Shown here: positions 33,408 to 39,699 of the stretch, one piece after another
Layout: each line of letters starts with the position of its first letter
Position numbering within the stretch: the first letter of the stretch is position 1
The notes under the pieces: model-generated
Databases searched by the model: none
Told to the model about the DNA's origin: nothing
What the model saw: the letters and a program-made list of their open reading frames with translations, nothing else
Source of the DNA: a virus
Virus record (IMG/VR): IMGVR_UViG_3300020121_000039
Location: 1-42,568 of that record
DNA: 42,568 bases
Strand: one strand, 5' to 3'
Translations under genes and position numbers: made by a program

Positions 33408-33600
33408 TACTTTACACATCACGAAGGAACGGGCCATCGAACTGTTCGGCTCGCCGCTGGAACTGGCCGAAGCCCTTGGCATAGAACGTGCCAATGTGTA
33501 CATGTGGAAGGATGGCGAACCGATCCCGCAGAAGCATGCGCTGCATATCCGTTTCGTCTTGAAGCCGGAAGCGTTCAACGGGAAGCGCAATGCACGTTGA
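33400..33600 (+). CDS. Cro-like helix-turn-helix regulator
   Basis: A 66-aa protein whose core, AIELFGSPLELAEALGIERA, NVYMWKDGEPIPQKHALHIR, is the helix-turn-helix of small Cro/YdaS-type repressors (recognition helix at about ERANVYMWK). There is no Shine-Dalgarno sequence; the -10 box ends seven bases before the ATG, so the mRNA is probably leaderless, as for lambda cI made from its maintenance promoter. It is the first gene of the rightward middle operon and likely binds the inverted repeat in its own promoter. Confidence 0.85.
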   Translation: MSTTLHITKERAIELFGSPLELAEALGIERANVYMWKDGEPIPQKHALHIRFVLKPEAFNGKRNAR

Positions 33601-33829
33601 TGACCACTACGAACGTCAGCACACGCGCCAGCCACACAAGCACATCTGGCAACGCGAGACATCGCAAAGCGCACGCTGCGCTTGTGGCGCCCGCGCCGGC
33701 GTCCTGACCGACAGCGACTTGCATCCACCAGGCATGAGCGACGAGGAATGTGCAGGCATCCTGCGGGGCGAGCCGTGGACGAAGTGGGCGCCCGTGCCTC
33801 GTTTACCGAAAGGGTGGCGCGGAAGATGA
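33590..33829 (+). CDS. Hypothetical protein (79 aa)
   Basis: ATG 33590 overlaps the end of the Cro-like gene by 11 bases with GGGAAG upstream. The product is His-rich at the start (HVDDHYERQHTRQPHKHIWQ) and carries CACG with other His residues, perhaps a metal site. Its stop overlaps the RusA start as ATGA. No family recognised. Confidence 0.62.
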   Translation: MHVDDHYERQHTRQPHKHIWQRETSQSARCACGARAGVLTDSDLHPPGMSDEECAGILRGEPWTKWAPVPRLPKGWRGR

Positions 33830-34167
33830 CTCTCACTGTATTTATCCCCATGAAGGCCAACGGCAACCAGAACAATCGTGAACACTGGGCGGCCAAGGCC
33901 AAGCGTGTCAAGAAGGAACGCAACTGGGCATGGCTGATGACGCCTATGGTCGAACTGCCGTGCGTGGTGACGCTGACGCACTGCGGCTCGCGGCAACTGG
34001 ACGACGACAACCTGCGCGCTTGCCTCAAGGCCGTCCGGGATGGCGTCGCGGATCGGCTGGGCGTGCCGGACAACGACCCCCGCGTGCAGTGGCGCTACGA
34101 CCAGGCCAAGTGCAAGCGTGTTGACGTTGGCGTGCGCATCGAATTGGAGAAGGTGGCGTGCCTATAG
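33826..34167 (+). CDS. rusA: RusA-type Holliday junction resolvase
   Basis: The 113-aa product has FIPMKANGNQNNREHWAAKA at the start and the RusA active-site region QLDDDNLRACLKAVRDGVAD, RLGVPDNDPRVQW (Asp 59, Asp 61, Lys 68, Asp 82/84), matching the D..D..K..D pattern of this family. It resolves four-way junctions, which in phages removes branches before packaging. ATG 33826 is in ATGA overlap with the previous gene. The frame is open upstream but only as shadow. Confidence 0.92.
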   Translation: MTLTVFIPMKANGNQNNREHWAAKAKRVKKERNWAWLMTPMVELPCVVTLTHCGSRQLDDDNLRACLKAVRDGVADRLGVPDNDPRVQWRYDQAKCKRVDVGVRIELEKVACL

Positions 34168-34340
34168 TCTTTTTTGATGAAGCTTCCAAGAAAGCGTTCG
34201 GCAATCAGGAAGAAAATGAAAGATTGCTCAACAAGCATCTTGGTAAAATATATTTCGATGCAATGGAGCGCCTGTATCAGATGGAAAGGATGATGACTAT
34301 CCTTCGCAAACTGTGCGATTCAAAAAGGAAGATGTCGTGA
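34158..34340 (+). CDS. Small helical protein (60 aa, AT-rich gene)
   Basis: GTG 34158 lies five bases after AAGG and overlaps the RusA gene by 10 bases. The product begins MPIVFFDEASKKAFGNQEEN and is strongly helical (HLGKIYFDAMERLYQMERMM). The gene is clearly richer in A and T than its neighbours, which suggests a more recent acquisition. No family recognised. Confidence 0.62.
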   Translation: MPIVFFDEASKKAFGNQEENERLLNKHLGKIYFDAMERLYQMERMMTILRKLCDSKRKMS

Positions 34341-34747
34341 ACTTCACGAAGCATCCAGTAGATAACGAGGGCTGGACAGATTGGCTGCGGCCACGCCAGA
34401 GGATGTATCGCCTGCGTTGCTGTGATTGCCTTCTGGTTCACGACATGCAGTTCAAGGCACAGATGGGGCGCGTGTTGTTTCGGGCACGTCGCAATGACGA
34501 ACTAACTGATGCAAGTCGAGCCAAGAACCCGCATCGGGTACAGAAAGCATGGGCACGGAGGAAGGTAAAAACCAAGCCTTCGCCATTGCTGACGTTCAAG
34601 GCGACATGGCGGGCGGTCGAATGCCCAAAATGCTTTTCTCCTGCCGGTAAACGATGCACGACTGGCGGCAGCATCCACGTCGCGCGCATCGCGGCAGGCA
34701 AGGCGGCGCAGGGCAAGAGGAATAACCGGAAGGGGAGTCGGAAGTGA
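34337..34747 (+). CDS. Zinc-finger protein (136 aa)
   Basis: GTG 34337 overlaps the previous stop as GTGA and has AGGAAG six bases upstream. Two Cys groups are present: RLRCCDCLLVHD near residue 28 and VECPKCFSPAGKRCTTGGSI near residue 100, followed by HVARIAAGKAAQGKRN. The second, 'CPxC...GxxC......HxAR', is a small phage zinc finger often found on DNA-binding or modifying proteins. The protein is basic, so nucleic-acid binding is likely. The partner is unknown. Confidence 0.72.
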   Translation: MNFTKHPVDNEGWTDWLRPRQRMYRLRCCDCLLVHDMQFKAQMGRVLFRARRNDELTDASRAKNPHRVQKAWARRKVKTKPSPLLTFKATWRAVECPKCFSPAGKRCTTGGSIHVARIAAGKAAQGKRNNRKGSRK

Positions 34748-35259
34748 CGCTATCCATATTCGACTGCCCCTATCGCAGTGAAATCATGGCGGCCATGCAC
34801 GCCTACCTGCCGACATGGGACTACCTGTGGGGCGTGGCGCAGTTGTATCAGGAGTCCCACTGGGACCCGGCAGCGCTGAACAAGGACACCGGCGCGGCCG
34901 GCATCGCGCAGTTCATGCCGGACACGGAGGTCGAGGTCTTCCAGCAACTGGGCTTCCCGCACTCGGCCACGGCCTACGACCCGGTGTACGCGATCCCGGC
35001 ATATGCCTACTACATGAAGAAGATGTGCCGGACCTGGACTTCCAAGCGTAGCGACGACGAGCGGCGCCGGCTGGCGCAGGCGTCCTACAACTGCGGCGCC
35101 GGGAACATGATCGCAGCGCAGGCGCTGACGAAGGGCGCCTTGGACTACGCCACCATCATTGCTGCACTGCCGCAGATCACGGGCGTGGCCAATGCTGAAC
35201 AGACGGCCGACTACGTGGCCAAGATTCAACGGTGGTATACGGAGTTATCGACAACGTGA
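34744..35259 (+). CDS. Endolysin, SLT-type lytic transglycosylase
   Basis: A 171-aa enzyme with YLWGVAQLYQESHWDPAALN (catalytic Glu in QES), GAAGIAQFMPDTEVEV and LAQASYNCGAGNMIAAQAL, the three motifs of the SLT lysozyme-like fold that cleaves peptidoglycan between MurNAc and GlcNAc. It lacks a signal peptide, so a holin is required for release. GTG 34744 is in GTGA overlap with the previous gene. The genes of small membrane proteins that follow are the holin and spanin candidates. It is distinct from the virion SLT domain at 15414-18029. Confidence 0.9.
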   Translation: MTLSIFDCPYRSEIMAAMHAYLPTWDYLWGVAQLYQESHWDPAALNKDTGAAGIAQFMPDTEVEVFQQLGFPHSATAYDPVYAIPAYAYYMKKMCRTWTSKRSDDERRRLAQASYNCGAGNMIAAQALTKGALDYATIIAALPQITGVANAEQTADYVAKIQRWYTELSTT

Positions 35260-35474
35260 GAATCTACTCTTTTGATCCAGGAGAACTGACCAGTTTTGCC
35301 AATCAGGTCAATGATAATATCTCTTCATTCAGCGGCATAGACCTTGATGGATACGTGGTCACGGTCGCCGAAAAGCGTTGGTTCGGAAGAGTAAAATCAT
35401 GGCTGCTGCCATCCTCGAAAGAGGAAGACCTTTGCATTGTAATTTCATTGGTGAAGAAGGGGGCAACGTTGTAG
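35256..35474 (+). CDS. Hypothetical protein (72 aa, AT-rich gene)
   Basis: GTG 35256 overlaps the endolysin stop as GTGA; an ATG at 35232 would overlap it by 28 bases. The product reads RIYSFDPGELTSFANQVNDN and ends LCIVISLVKKGATL. It looks like a small alpha/beta protein. The coding DNA is more AT-rich than the flanks. No family recognised. Confidence 0.62.
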   Translation: MRIYSFDPGELTSFANQVNDNISSFSGIDLDGYVVTVAEKRWFGRVKSWLLPSSKEEDLCIVISLVKKGATL

Positions 35475-35475
35475 C

Positions 35476-35622
35476 ATGGCCCACGTGAACTGGCATATCG
35501 TCGCAGGCGTCATCGGCATCCTCATGCTGGCGTTGACCGTGTACTTCATCGTGCAGGAAGTACGGCGCGATCGCCAGGAGAAGGCAGCCAGGCGTGCGCG
35601 TTTCTGGAGGGATGCCCAATGA
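35476..35622 (+). CDS. Small membrane protein (48 aa), holin candidate
   Basis: ATG 35476 to TGA 35622. The single hydrophobic segment is at residues 7-26 (HIVAGVIGILMLALTVYFIV), followed by a strongly basic tail (RRDRQEKAARRARFWRD). This N-out, C-in topology and the position one gene after the endolysin suit a small class III-type holin. Its stop overlaps the next start as ATGA. No sequence family is recognised. Confidence 0.6.
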   Translation: MAHVNWHIVAGVIGILMLALTVYFIVQEVRRDRQEKAARRARFWRDAQ

Positions 35623-35858
35623 ATTGGACCGAGGTCAGTACCATCATCGCCATCGCTGCCCTCGTCGGCGGCGTCATCGGCTGGATACTGCCCTCGCCGA
35701 TCCAGATGCAGAATCGCATCTCGGCAATCGAAAAAGACTTGGCCGTGCTGGTCAACACGGTGACGACCTTGCGCGACACCGTCACCGATTTGGTGCGGTA
35801 CTTCAGGGGAACGGACAATGGGAACAACAACGCCAGCGGAAGACGAACCCGCGTATGA
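35619..35858 (+). CDS. Membrane-anchored coiled-coil protein (79 aa), inner-membrane spanin or holin candidate
   Basis: One N-terminal TM segment (STIIAIAALVGGVIGWIL, residues 7-24) is followed by a heptad helix (IQMQNRISAIEKDLAVLVNT, VTTLRDTVTDLVRYF). This is the shape of an inner-membrane spanin, though it is short for one. ATG 35619 overlaps the previous stop and the last 41 bases overlap the next gene, which is more than usual here. Confidence 0.62.
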   Translation: MNWTEVSTIIAIAALVGGVIGWILPSPIQMQNRISAIEKDLAVLVNTVTTLRDTVTDLVRYFRGTDNGNNNASGRRTRV

Positions 35859-36180
35859 GCCGCGCACGCCCGAACAGATTCGCTACGACGCAACCGCGGA
35901 CCAGATACGCGAGACCGCGCAGGTTGCGCGCGAAGTCGCCGACATGGTGCGCGAACTGGTCAGCAACGGCGCGCACGGGAATGTGCAGACGGTCATCCAC
36001 AAGACGCAGGGCATGGGCGTCGTCGGCGTCATCTGCGCCACGATCTGTGTCATGTGCATCGTCGTGCTGATCCTGGGCGCCATCATCTTCGTGCCGGACA
36101 TCCACGACCTGCGAGCTTGGCAAGACATCATGCGCAAAGACATTGCGCGACTACAGGCAGGACAGGAGAAGGGCAAGTGA
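35818..36180 (+). CDS. Membrane protein with central TM segment (120 aa)
   Basis: ATG 35818 lies inside the end of the previous gene. The N-terminal half is helical and charged (DATADQIRETAQVAREVADM), and residues 68-92 form one very hydrophobic segment (VVGVICATICVMCIVVLILG). A short helical C-terminus follows. It could take part in lysis or membrane attachment; no family is recognised. Confidence 0.65.
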   Translation: MGTTTPAEDEPAYEPRTPEQIRYDATADQIRETAQVAREVADMVRELVSNGAHGNVQTVIHKTQGMGVVGVICATICVMCIVVLILGAIIFVPDIHDLRAWQDIMRKDIARLQAGQEKGK

Positions 36181-36359
36181 AGTGTGATTGCGACCTTTGG
36201 AAGTCTGAGATTGAAAAGGTGAACGCACCGATCATGCTTTCATATGCTCGCAATCCGAATACGTACAAGTACGATGGCAAACCATTCCGGTATTGCCCGT
36301 GGTGCGGAGACGCATTGCAGCCACAAACTGACGAGGAGAAAGTGTCATTTCAACCATAA
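36177..36359 (+). CDS. Zinc-ribbon miniprotein (60 aa)
   Basis: GTG 36177 overlaps the previous stop as GTGA. The protein starts VKCDCDLWKSEIEKVNAP and has KPFRYCPWCGDALQP near the end, so two CxC/CxxC pairs can hold one zinc. Small phage proteins with a 'YCPWCG' end are common and are of unknown role. The coding DNA is rather AT-rich. Confidence 0.68.
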   Translation: MKCDCDLWKSEIEKVNAPIMLSYARNPNTYKYDGKPFRYCPWCGDALQPQTDEEKVSFQP

Positions 36360-36520
36360 TCATCGGCGGCGGTGGCGGCCACGAAGCCATCGACAAACTG
36401 GTCGGCATCTCGCCCGACATGACGGCAGAACAGCGTGCGGCGGCAGAGGCATTGATTGCCAAGTTCGTTCACGACGTGAACGCGCTGGTCGAGGCGGTAC
36501 GCGGCAATAAGCGGACGTGA
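36347..36520 (+). CDS. Small hypothetical protein with apparently non-standard start
   Basis: The frame from 36347 encodes STIIIGGGGGHEAIDKLVG and then MTAEQRAAAEALIAKFVHDV, ending at TGA 36518-36520. The only standard start codon in the frame is ATG 36419, which has no ribosome-binding site and would remove the Gly-rich part. GAGGAG (36333-36338) lies eight bases before ATT 36347, which suggests ATT initiation, or a sequencing error. The 3' end forms a GTGA overlap with the next gene, supporting the frame as real. Confidence 0.5.
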   Translation: MSTIIIGGGGGHEAIDKLVGISPDMTAEQRAAAEALIAKFVHDVNALVEAVRGNKRT

Positions 36521-36636
36521 TCGTGCGTAACCTGTTGTACGGGTACGCGGTCATGCCGATTGGCGGCCTGTCAGGCGCAGGGCTGTTCGTGCTGGTATCG
36601 CTGTGGGCCATGCTGCGAAGCGAGAGGCGCGCATGA
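36517..36636 (+). CDS. Very small membrane protein (39 aa)
   Basis: GTG 36517 (GTGA overlap) to TGA 36634-36636, which overlaps the next ATG. One hydrophobic segment (AVMPIGGLSGAGLFVLVSLW, residues 11-30) is followed by a basic end (MLRSERRA). Overlaps on both sides and tight packing support it despite the small size. A holin, antiholin or membrane toxin role is possible but unproven. Confidence 0.55.
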   Translation: MIVRNLLYGYAVMPIGGLSGAGLFVLVSLWAMLRSERRA

Positions 36637-36986
36637 AAGCCGCACTCTGCATCCTGCTGCTGATGCCTGCGCTGGCCTTCGGGCAGGCCGCATGTTCGGT
36701 TGACCTGATATTCCCGCAACTGACCGTTGAACTGTCCAGCAATGCCTGTTACTGGCAGATTTTCTGCCATCCCAACCCGGAAGGCTGCCGCTACAACAGG
36801 GAACTGGTCGAGCCGGTGACGCTGACCCTGATCGACCCGGCACTCGCCTATGAAGTCCTGACGCCAAACGCGCAGGTGGGCATCATCTCCGACCCTATTT
36901 CTTTCAACATCACGCAGCAATGGTTTGGGCAGTATGGCGCCCAGGGTTTCTACGTAGATGCGGTTTTCCTCGACAACTTCGACTAG
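36633..36986 (+). CDS. Secreted protein with signal peptide (117 aa)
   Basis: ATG 36633 gives MKAALCILLLMPALAFGQAA, a standard Sec signal peptide with a probable cleavage after AFG-Q or GQA. The mature part has four Cys (CSVDLIF, CYWQIFCHPNPEGC), so disulfides in the periplasm are likely. It ends FGQYGAQGFYVDAVFLDNFD. Function is unknown. Its position among lysis candidates suggests action on the envelope or against superinfecting phage. Confidence 0.7.
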   Translation: MKAALCILLLMPALAFGQAACSVDLIFPQLTVELSSNACYWQIFCHPNPEGCRYNRELVEPVTLTLIDPALAYEVLTPNAQVGIISDPISFNITQQWFGQYGAQGFYVDAVFLDNFD

Positions 36987-36994
36987 GAGATTTC

Positions 36995-37198
36995 ATGTCA
37001 GTACAAGGTCTGCAACGCGCTGCACAAGTCATCAATGCCATCGGTCAGCTTCTGCCCGTGATCGGCGAAGCCGACAGCGAAGGGCTGGACGTGGCACGAT
37101 TGGTCAACGGCTCGCTGCTGCGCATGGGGATTGGACCAGTCCCGGACCTTGTTGCTGCCGTTGTTGCTATTGTTCAACCACCGGAGACACTGCGATGA
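36995..37198 (+). CDS. Small helical protein (67 aa)
   Basis: ATG 36995 is preceded by AGGAG (36985-36989) at six bases, and this ribosome-binding site overlaps the stop codon of the gene upstream. The product begins SVQGLQRAAQVINAIGQLLP and ends DLVAAVVAIVQPPETLR, with a hydrophobic C-terminal helix. No family recognised. The stop overlaps the lipoprotein start as ATGA. Confidence 0.62.
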   Translation: MSVQGLQRAAQVINAIGQLLPVIGEADSEGLDVARLVNGSLLRMGIGPVPDLVAAVVAIVQPPETLR

Positions 37199-37446
37199 AA
37201 CTGCTGATCGCACTTGCGCTACTCGTACTGCCCGGCTGTGCCGCGCAGCAGATCGACCACGTCCTGTCGAACATCGACAAAGATTGTGAGCGTCATTACG
37301 CGGGCAGCATCGGCGGCATTGCCGGCGTCGGCGCCCAGGCCACCTTCGACATATCGTGCAAGGCTAGTGGGACGACGATCACGACCACGACGACCTTCGT
37401 GCCGGCCAATCCCAATGCGCCGACAGGCCAGCCGAACGGGCAATGA
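37195..37446 (+). CDS. Small lipoprotein (83 aa), outer-membrane spanin candidate
   Basis: MKLLIALALLVLPGCAAQQI is a lipoprotein signal with lipobox LPGC (lipidated Cys 15). The mature protein is short, with one more Cys pair region (DKDCERHYAG, FDISCKASG) and a Thr-rich, Pro-containing end (TTITTTTTFVPANPNAPTGQ). A small outer-membrane lipoprotein in a lysis neighbourhood fits an o-spanin, but it is not embedded in a second spanin gene and is not very Pro-rich, so another role is possible. Confidence 0.68.
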   Translation: MKLLIALALLVLPGCAAQQIDHVLSNIDKDCERHYAGSIGGIAGVGAQATFDISCKASGTTITTTTTFVPANPNAPTGQPNGQ

Positions 37447-37880
37447 GCATCGGTCACGGCAGCGGCGTCATCGACAAGGCATGGCTGGACATGCTGATCG
37501 CCGACATCGAGCGGCAGACAGTTTTTAATCGCGAGTTCAATGTGCCGCTGGCCGGCGGGTCGTCCAAAGACGGACGAACCATCTACCAGGACAAGTCGAT
37601 CCCGACGACGTACACGCAGCGCGGGGGTGCCGTCGTTGACGTGACCCGCTACCTGCGCGTGCATGAGTACGTTGAGAAGCGGCTGATCGACGCTGGCAAT
37701 GGCTATCTGCCATCGCATGGCGCTGCAACCGCGGTGGAGCTTGCTGCGCTGCAAGACGATGGGTACGACGTGGCGCAGTACGATGCGTTCTGGAGCAAGT
37801 GGGAAAAGGTCGCCGCCAAGCACAAGCTGGGCGACGACACACCGCCGGATTTGGAGTTGAAGCCGTATGAAGACTCTTGA
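37443..37880 (+). CDS. Conserved phage protein with HExxE-like motif (145 aa)
   Basis: ATG 37443 overlaps the lipoprotein stop. The sequence contains SSKDGRTIYQDKSIPTTYTQ, then VTRYLRVHEYVEKRLIDAGN with an H-E-x-V-E segment, and LPSHGAATAVELAALQDDGY with another His and Glu. The layout resembles a group of phage proteins of unknown role. The His/Glu residues could bind metal as in minimal metallopeptidases, but this is inference from spacing only. Confidence 0.7.
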   Translation: MSIGHGSGVIDKAWLDMLIADIERQTVFNREFNVPLAGGSSKDGRTIYQDKSIPTTYTQRGGAVVDVTRYLRVHEYVEKRLIDAGNGYLPSHGAATAVELAALQDDGYDVAQYDAFWSKWEKVAAKHKLGDDTPPDLELKPYEDS

Positions 37881-38091
37881 AAAATACCTGTTGGATGCTG
37901 CGCAAGAACTGAACCGGATAATGTTCCTTCGCGTATATGGAGACATCGACATGCCCAGCAAATCACCCAAGCAAGCACGCACCATGCGTGCTGCCGAACA
38001 CAACCCGGCCTTCCGCAAGAAGATGCACATACCGCTGAAGGTCGCCAAGGAATTCAACCGCGCCGACGCGCGCAAAGGTAAGCGCAAATGA
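37867..38091 (+). CDS. Small basic protein of the MPSKS family
   Basis: ATG 37867 gives 74 aa; an internal ATG at 37951 gives 46 aa starting MPSKSPKQARTMRAAEHNPA, which is the usual start of a common small phage protein ('MPSKS..Q...M.A.AHNP.F..K...P..V...F..AD'). Both have a GGAG at nine to ten bases. The family start suggests that 37951 is used, with the upstream part perhaps a leader. The protein is very basic (FNRADARKGKRK). Role unknown. Confidence 0.7.
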   Translation: MKTLEKYLLDAAQELNRIMFLRVYGDIDMPSKSPKQARTMRAAEHNPAFRKKMHIPLKVAKEFNRADARKGKRK

Positions 38092-38222
38092 CCATCAACC
38101 AAGCCCTATTGATAATCGCCGTCATCCTGATGATTTTGGGCGCATGCCCTATCCCGTCGAAGGTTGACCTTTGGAAGATGGGCACCGCGATTGCACTGGC
38201 GGCGCTCTGCGTGATCCGATAA
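38088..38222 (+). CDS. Very small membrane protein (44 aa)
   Basis: ATG 38088 overlaps the previous stop as ATGA and the frame ends at TAA 38220-38222. Two hydrophobic parts (INQALLIIAVILMILGA; MGTAIALAALCVI) are joined by a short PIPSKVDLWK loop. The topology is that of a two-TM hairpin such as small holins or phage membrane toxins. No family recognised. Confidence 0.55.
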   Translation: MTINQALLIIAVILMILGACPIPSKVDLWKMGTAIALAALCVIR

Positions 38223-38225
38223 AAC

Positions 38226-38423
38226 GTGAAAACCGTCCAACTGTATAGCCGGAAGTTTCGCAAGCCCATTCTGCGGCGACACCCTAGTGGTGAATGGCTG
38301 TGTACGTGGCAATGGCGTGATCGAGACGGTACGCCACAGTTCTGCAGCGAGATAGCATCTACGCCAAGGGCATCGTATGACCGGACTGTCGCCATGCTGA
38401 TCGCACGGTTTATCGGCTCATGA
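38226..38423 (+). CDS. Small basic protein (65 aa)
   Basis: GTG 38226 lies three bases after the previous stop. The product begins MKTVQLYSRKFRKPILRRHP and contains SGEWLCTWQWRDRDGTPQFC, a compact Trp/Cys-containing core that could fold as a small beta domain. No family recognised. The stop overlaps an ATG at 38420. Confidence 0.58.
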   Translation: MKTVQLYSRKFRKPILRRHPSGEWLCTWQWRDRDGTPQFCSEIASTPRASYDRTVAMLIARFIGS

Positions 38424-38566
38424 CCGCCCATCTGCCCGACTGGCTGCTCCGTTTACTCTGCCGGTATTTCGGAATAGGCTGCACGCAGCGCGGCAGTTTC
38501 AGCGCTAAATTGTCGTTTCAATCCTACCGGGCTTTCAGTCCCGCCCACCAAATGAGGTATGTCACC

Positions 38567-38878
38567 ATGTCTGCCACGCTTTCCATTGATACCGACGACA
38601 CCGGCGTACACACGGCCACTATGACCTACACCAACGACCGGGATGGCTCGATCGCCACCGGCGTCACCACGACCTTCACCGGCGACAACGATGCGGTTGC
38701 CAGCATCGACGCCAGCAGCGGCGTACTGACGTTCCCGACGCCGAAGATCGCTGGCGTGGTCAACCTGACGGGCACCGGAACACGCGATGCCAACACGGCC
38801 CGCGACAGCGGCGTGCTGACCGTGACACCGGGCGATCCCAACAAGGGCACATTCACGGCAACGCTGGGGCTGAGCTGA
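38567..38878 (+). CDS. Ig-like beta-sandwich protein (103 aa)
   Basis: From ATG 38567, GAGGT lies eight bases upstream. The protein, ATLSIDTDDTGVHTATMTYT, TTTFTGDNDAVASIDASSGV, then KIAGVVNLTGTGTRD, reads as one bacterial Ig-like (BIG2-type) domain, which in phages often decorates virions or binds cell-surface sugars. The frame is open back to ATG 38420, which forms an ATGA overlap with the previous gene; the additional 49 residues (LPDWLLRLLCRYFG...) do not resemble the domain. Either start may be used. Location far from the structural operon is unusual. Confidence 0.68.
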   Translation: MSATLSIDTDDTGVHTATMTYTNDRDGSIATGVTTTFTGDNDAVASIDASSGVLTFPTPKIAGVVNLTGTGTRDANTARDSGVLTVTPGDPNKGTFTATLGLS

Positions 38879-38882
38879 TTCT

Positions 38883-39368
38883 GTGAAAGAGCTTCCTGTC
38901 AGCATCCTTCTCTCACTTTTCGAGGTGAGAGAGGGAGAAATTTTTTGGAAGCAGCGTAGCCGTGGTAGGGCCGTTGATCGCCCTGCTGGAACGATAGTTA
39001 AAAAAGGATACAGGACGGTTAATATCGGCGGTAGCTTATACCGGGTCCACAGAATTATATTTGCGATGACGCATGGGTATTGGCCGAAGCATCAGATAGA
39101 TCACATCAATGCTGACAGGCTGGACAATCGCCTTGAGAACTTGCGCGAAGCAACAAGCTTTCAAAATTCCCAGAATCGTTCCATTACCGCACTGAATAAA
39201 AGCGGAAGAAAAGGAGTTTTTTGGAACAAGGCTGAGAACCGATGGCAGGCAAGGATTACCGTCAACGGGACTAGAATTTTTCTAGGTTCTCACAAGGATG
39301 TGGCGTTGGCAGCATTCATCTACGAATGCGCGGCGGAGAAGTATCACGGAGAGTTTGCGCGACTGTAA
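38883..39368 (+). CDS. HNH homing endonuclease with AP2 domain
   Basis: A 161-aa protein. The N-terminal part contains YRTVNIGGSLYRVHRIIFAM and HQIDHINADRLDNRLENLRE, the HNH core (His in IDHIN, Asn, Asn-rich end) of phage intron-type nucleases. The C-terminal part, GVFWNKAENRWQARITVNGT, FLGSHKDVALAAFIYECAAE, is an AP2 DNA-binding domain. GTG 38883 follows the previous stop by four bases. The gene is distinctly more AT-rich than its neighbours, which fits recent entry as a free-standing homing endonuclease. Confidence 0.92.
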   Translation: MKELPVSILLSLFEVREGEIFWKQRSRGRAVDRPAGTIVKKGYRTVNIGGSLYRVHRIIFAMTHGYWPKHQIDHINADRLDNRLENLREATSFQNSQNRSITALNKSGRKGVFWNKAENRWQARITVNGTRIFLGSHKDVALAAFIYECAAEKYHGEFARL

Positions 39369-39375
39369 AAGAAAA

Positions 39376-39403
39376 CCCCCTGAGTGGGTTAGCAAACAGG
39401 GGG
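39376..39403 (-). terminator. Hairpin with T-run on the minus strand
   Basis: CCCCCTG (39376-39382) and CAGGGGG (39397-39403) form a perfect 7-bp GC-rich stem around a 14-base loop. Read on the minus strand it is followed by TTTTCTTTTAC, a good rho-independent terminator. On the plus strand, where the neighbouring genes lie, no T-run follows. The rest of the 133-base gap (39369-39501) holds no other feature that I can support. Confidence 0.6.
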
Positions 39404-39501
39404 TCGAGGTGCTGCGCCGATTGGCGACGCGGAAAGGGGGAATCCGCAAGGAGTTGTCGCCGAAGCCGAAGGTACAACAAGTGTTAAAGGGGTGTCAAGT
39501 C

Positions 39502-39699
39502 ATGCACGAATCCGAACTGCCTTCGCAAAGCCGTCTGTATGAACTGGCGCGGCTGGCCTGCGCAGGACCCGTAGAACCTAAGCCCTCGAAACTTTCCCGT
39601 CTGCCCGTCGTCACCGGCGGCATCTTCGGCTGGTCGCGCAATCGCAAGGGCAACGTCGTCAACCTCATGTCCAGCCCGATCTGGCGGGGACGCAAGTGA
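39502..39699 (+). CDS. Small protein upstream of VapE-like helicase (65 aa)
   Basis: ATG 39502 has AAGGGG about 10 bases upstream; earlier in-frame codons run through the hairpin region and are excluded. The product reads MHESELPSQSRLYELARLAC and ends FGWSRNRKGNVVNLMSSPIW. GTGA overlaps the next gene. It may be a loader or partner of the helicase, from position only. Confidence 0.62.
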   Translation: MHESELPSQSRLYELARLACAGPVEPKPSKLSRLPVVTGGIFGWSRNRKGNVVNLMSSPIWRGRK

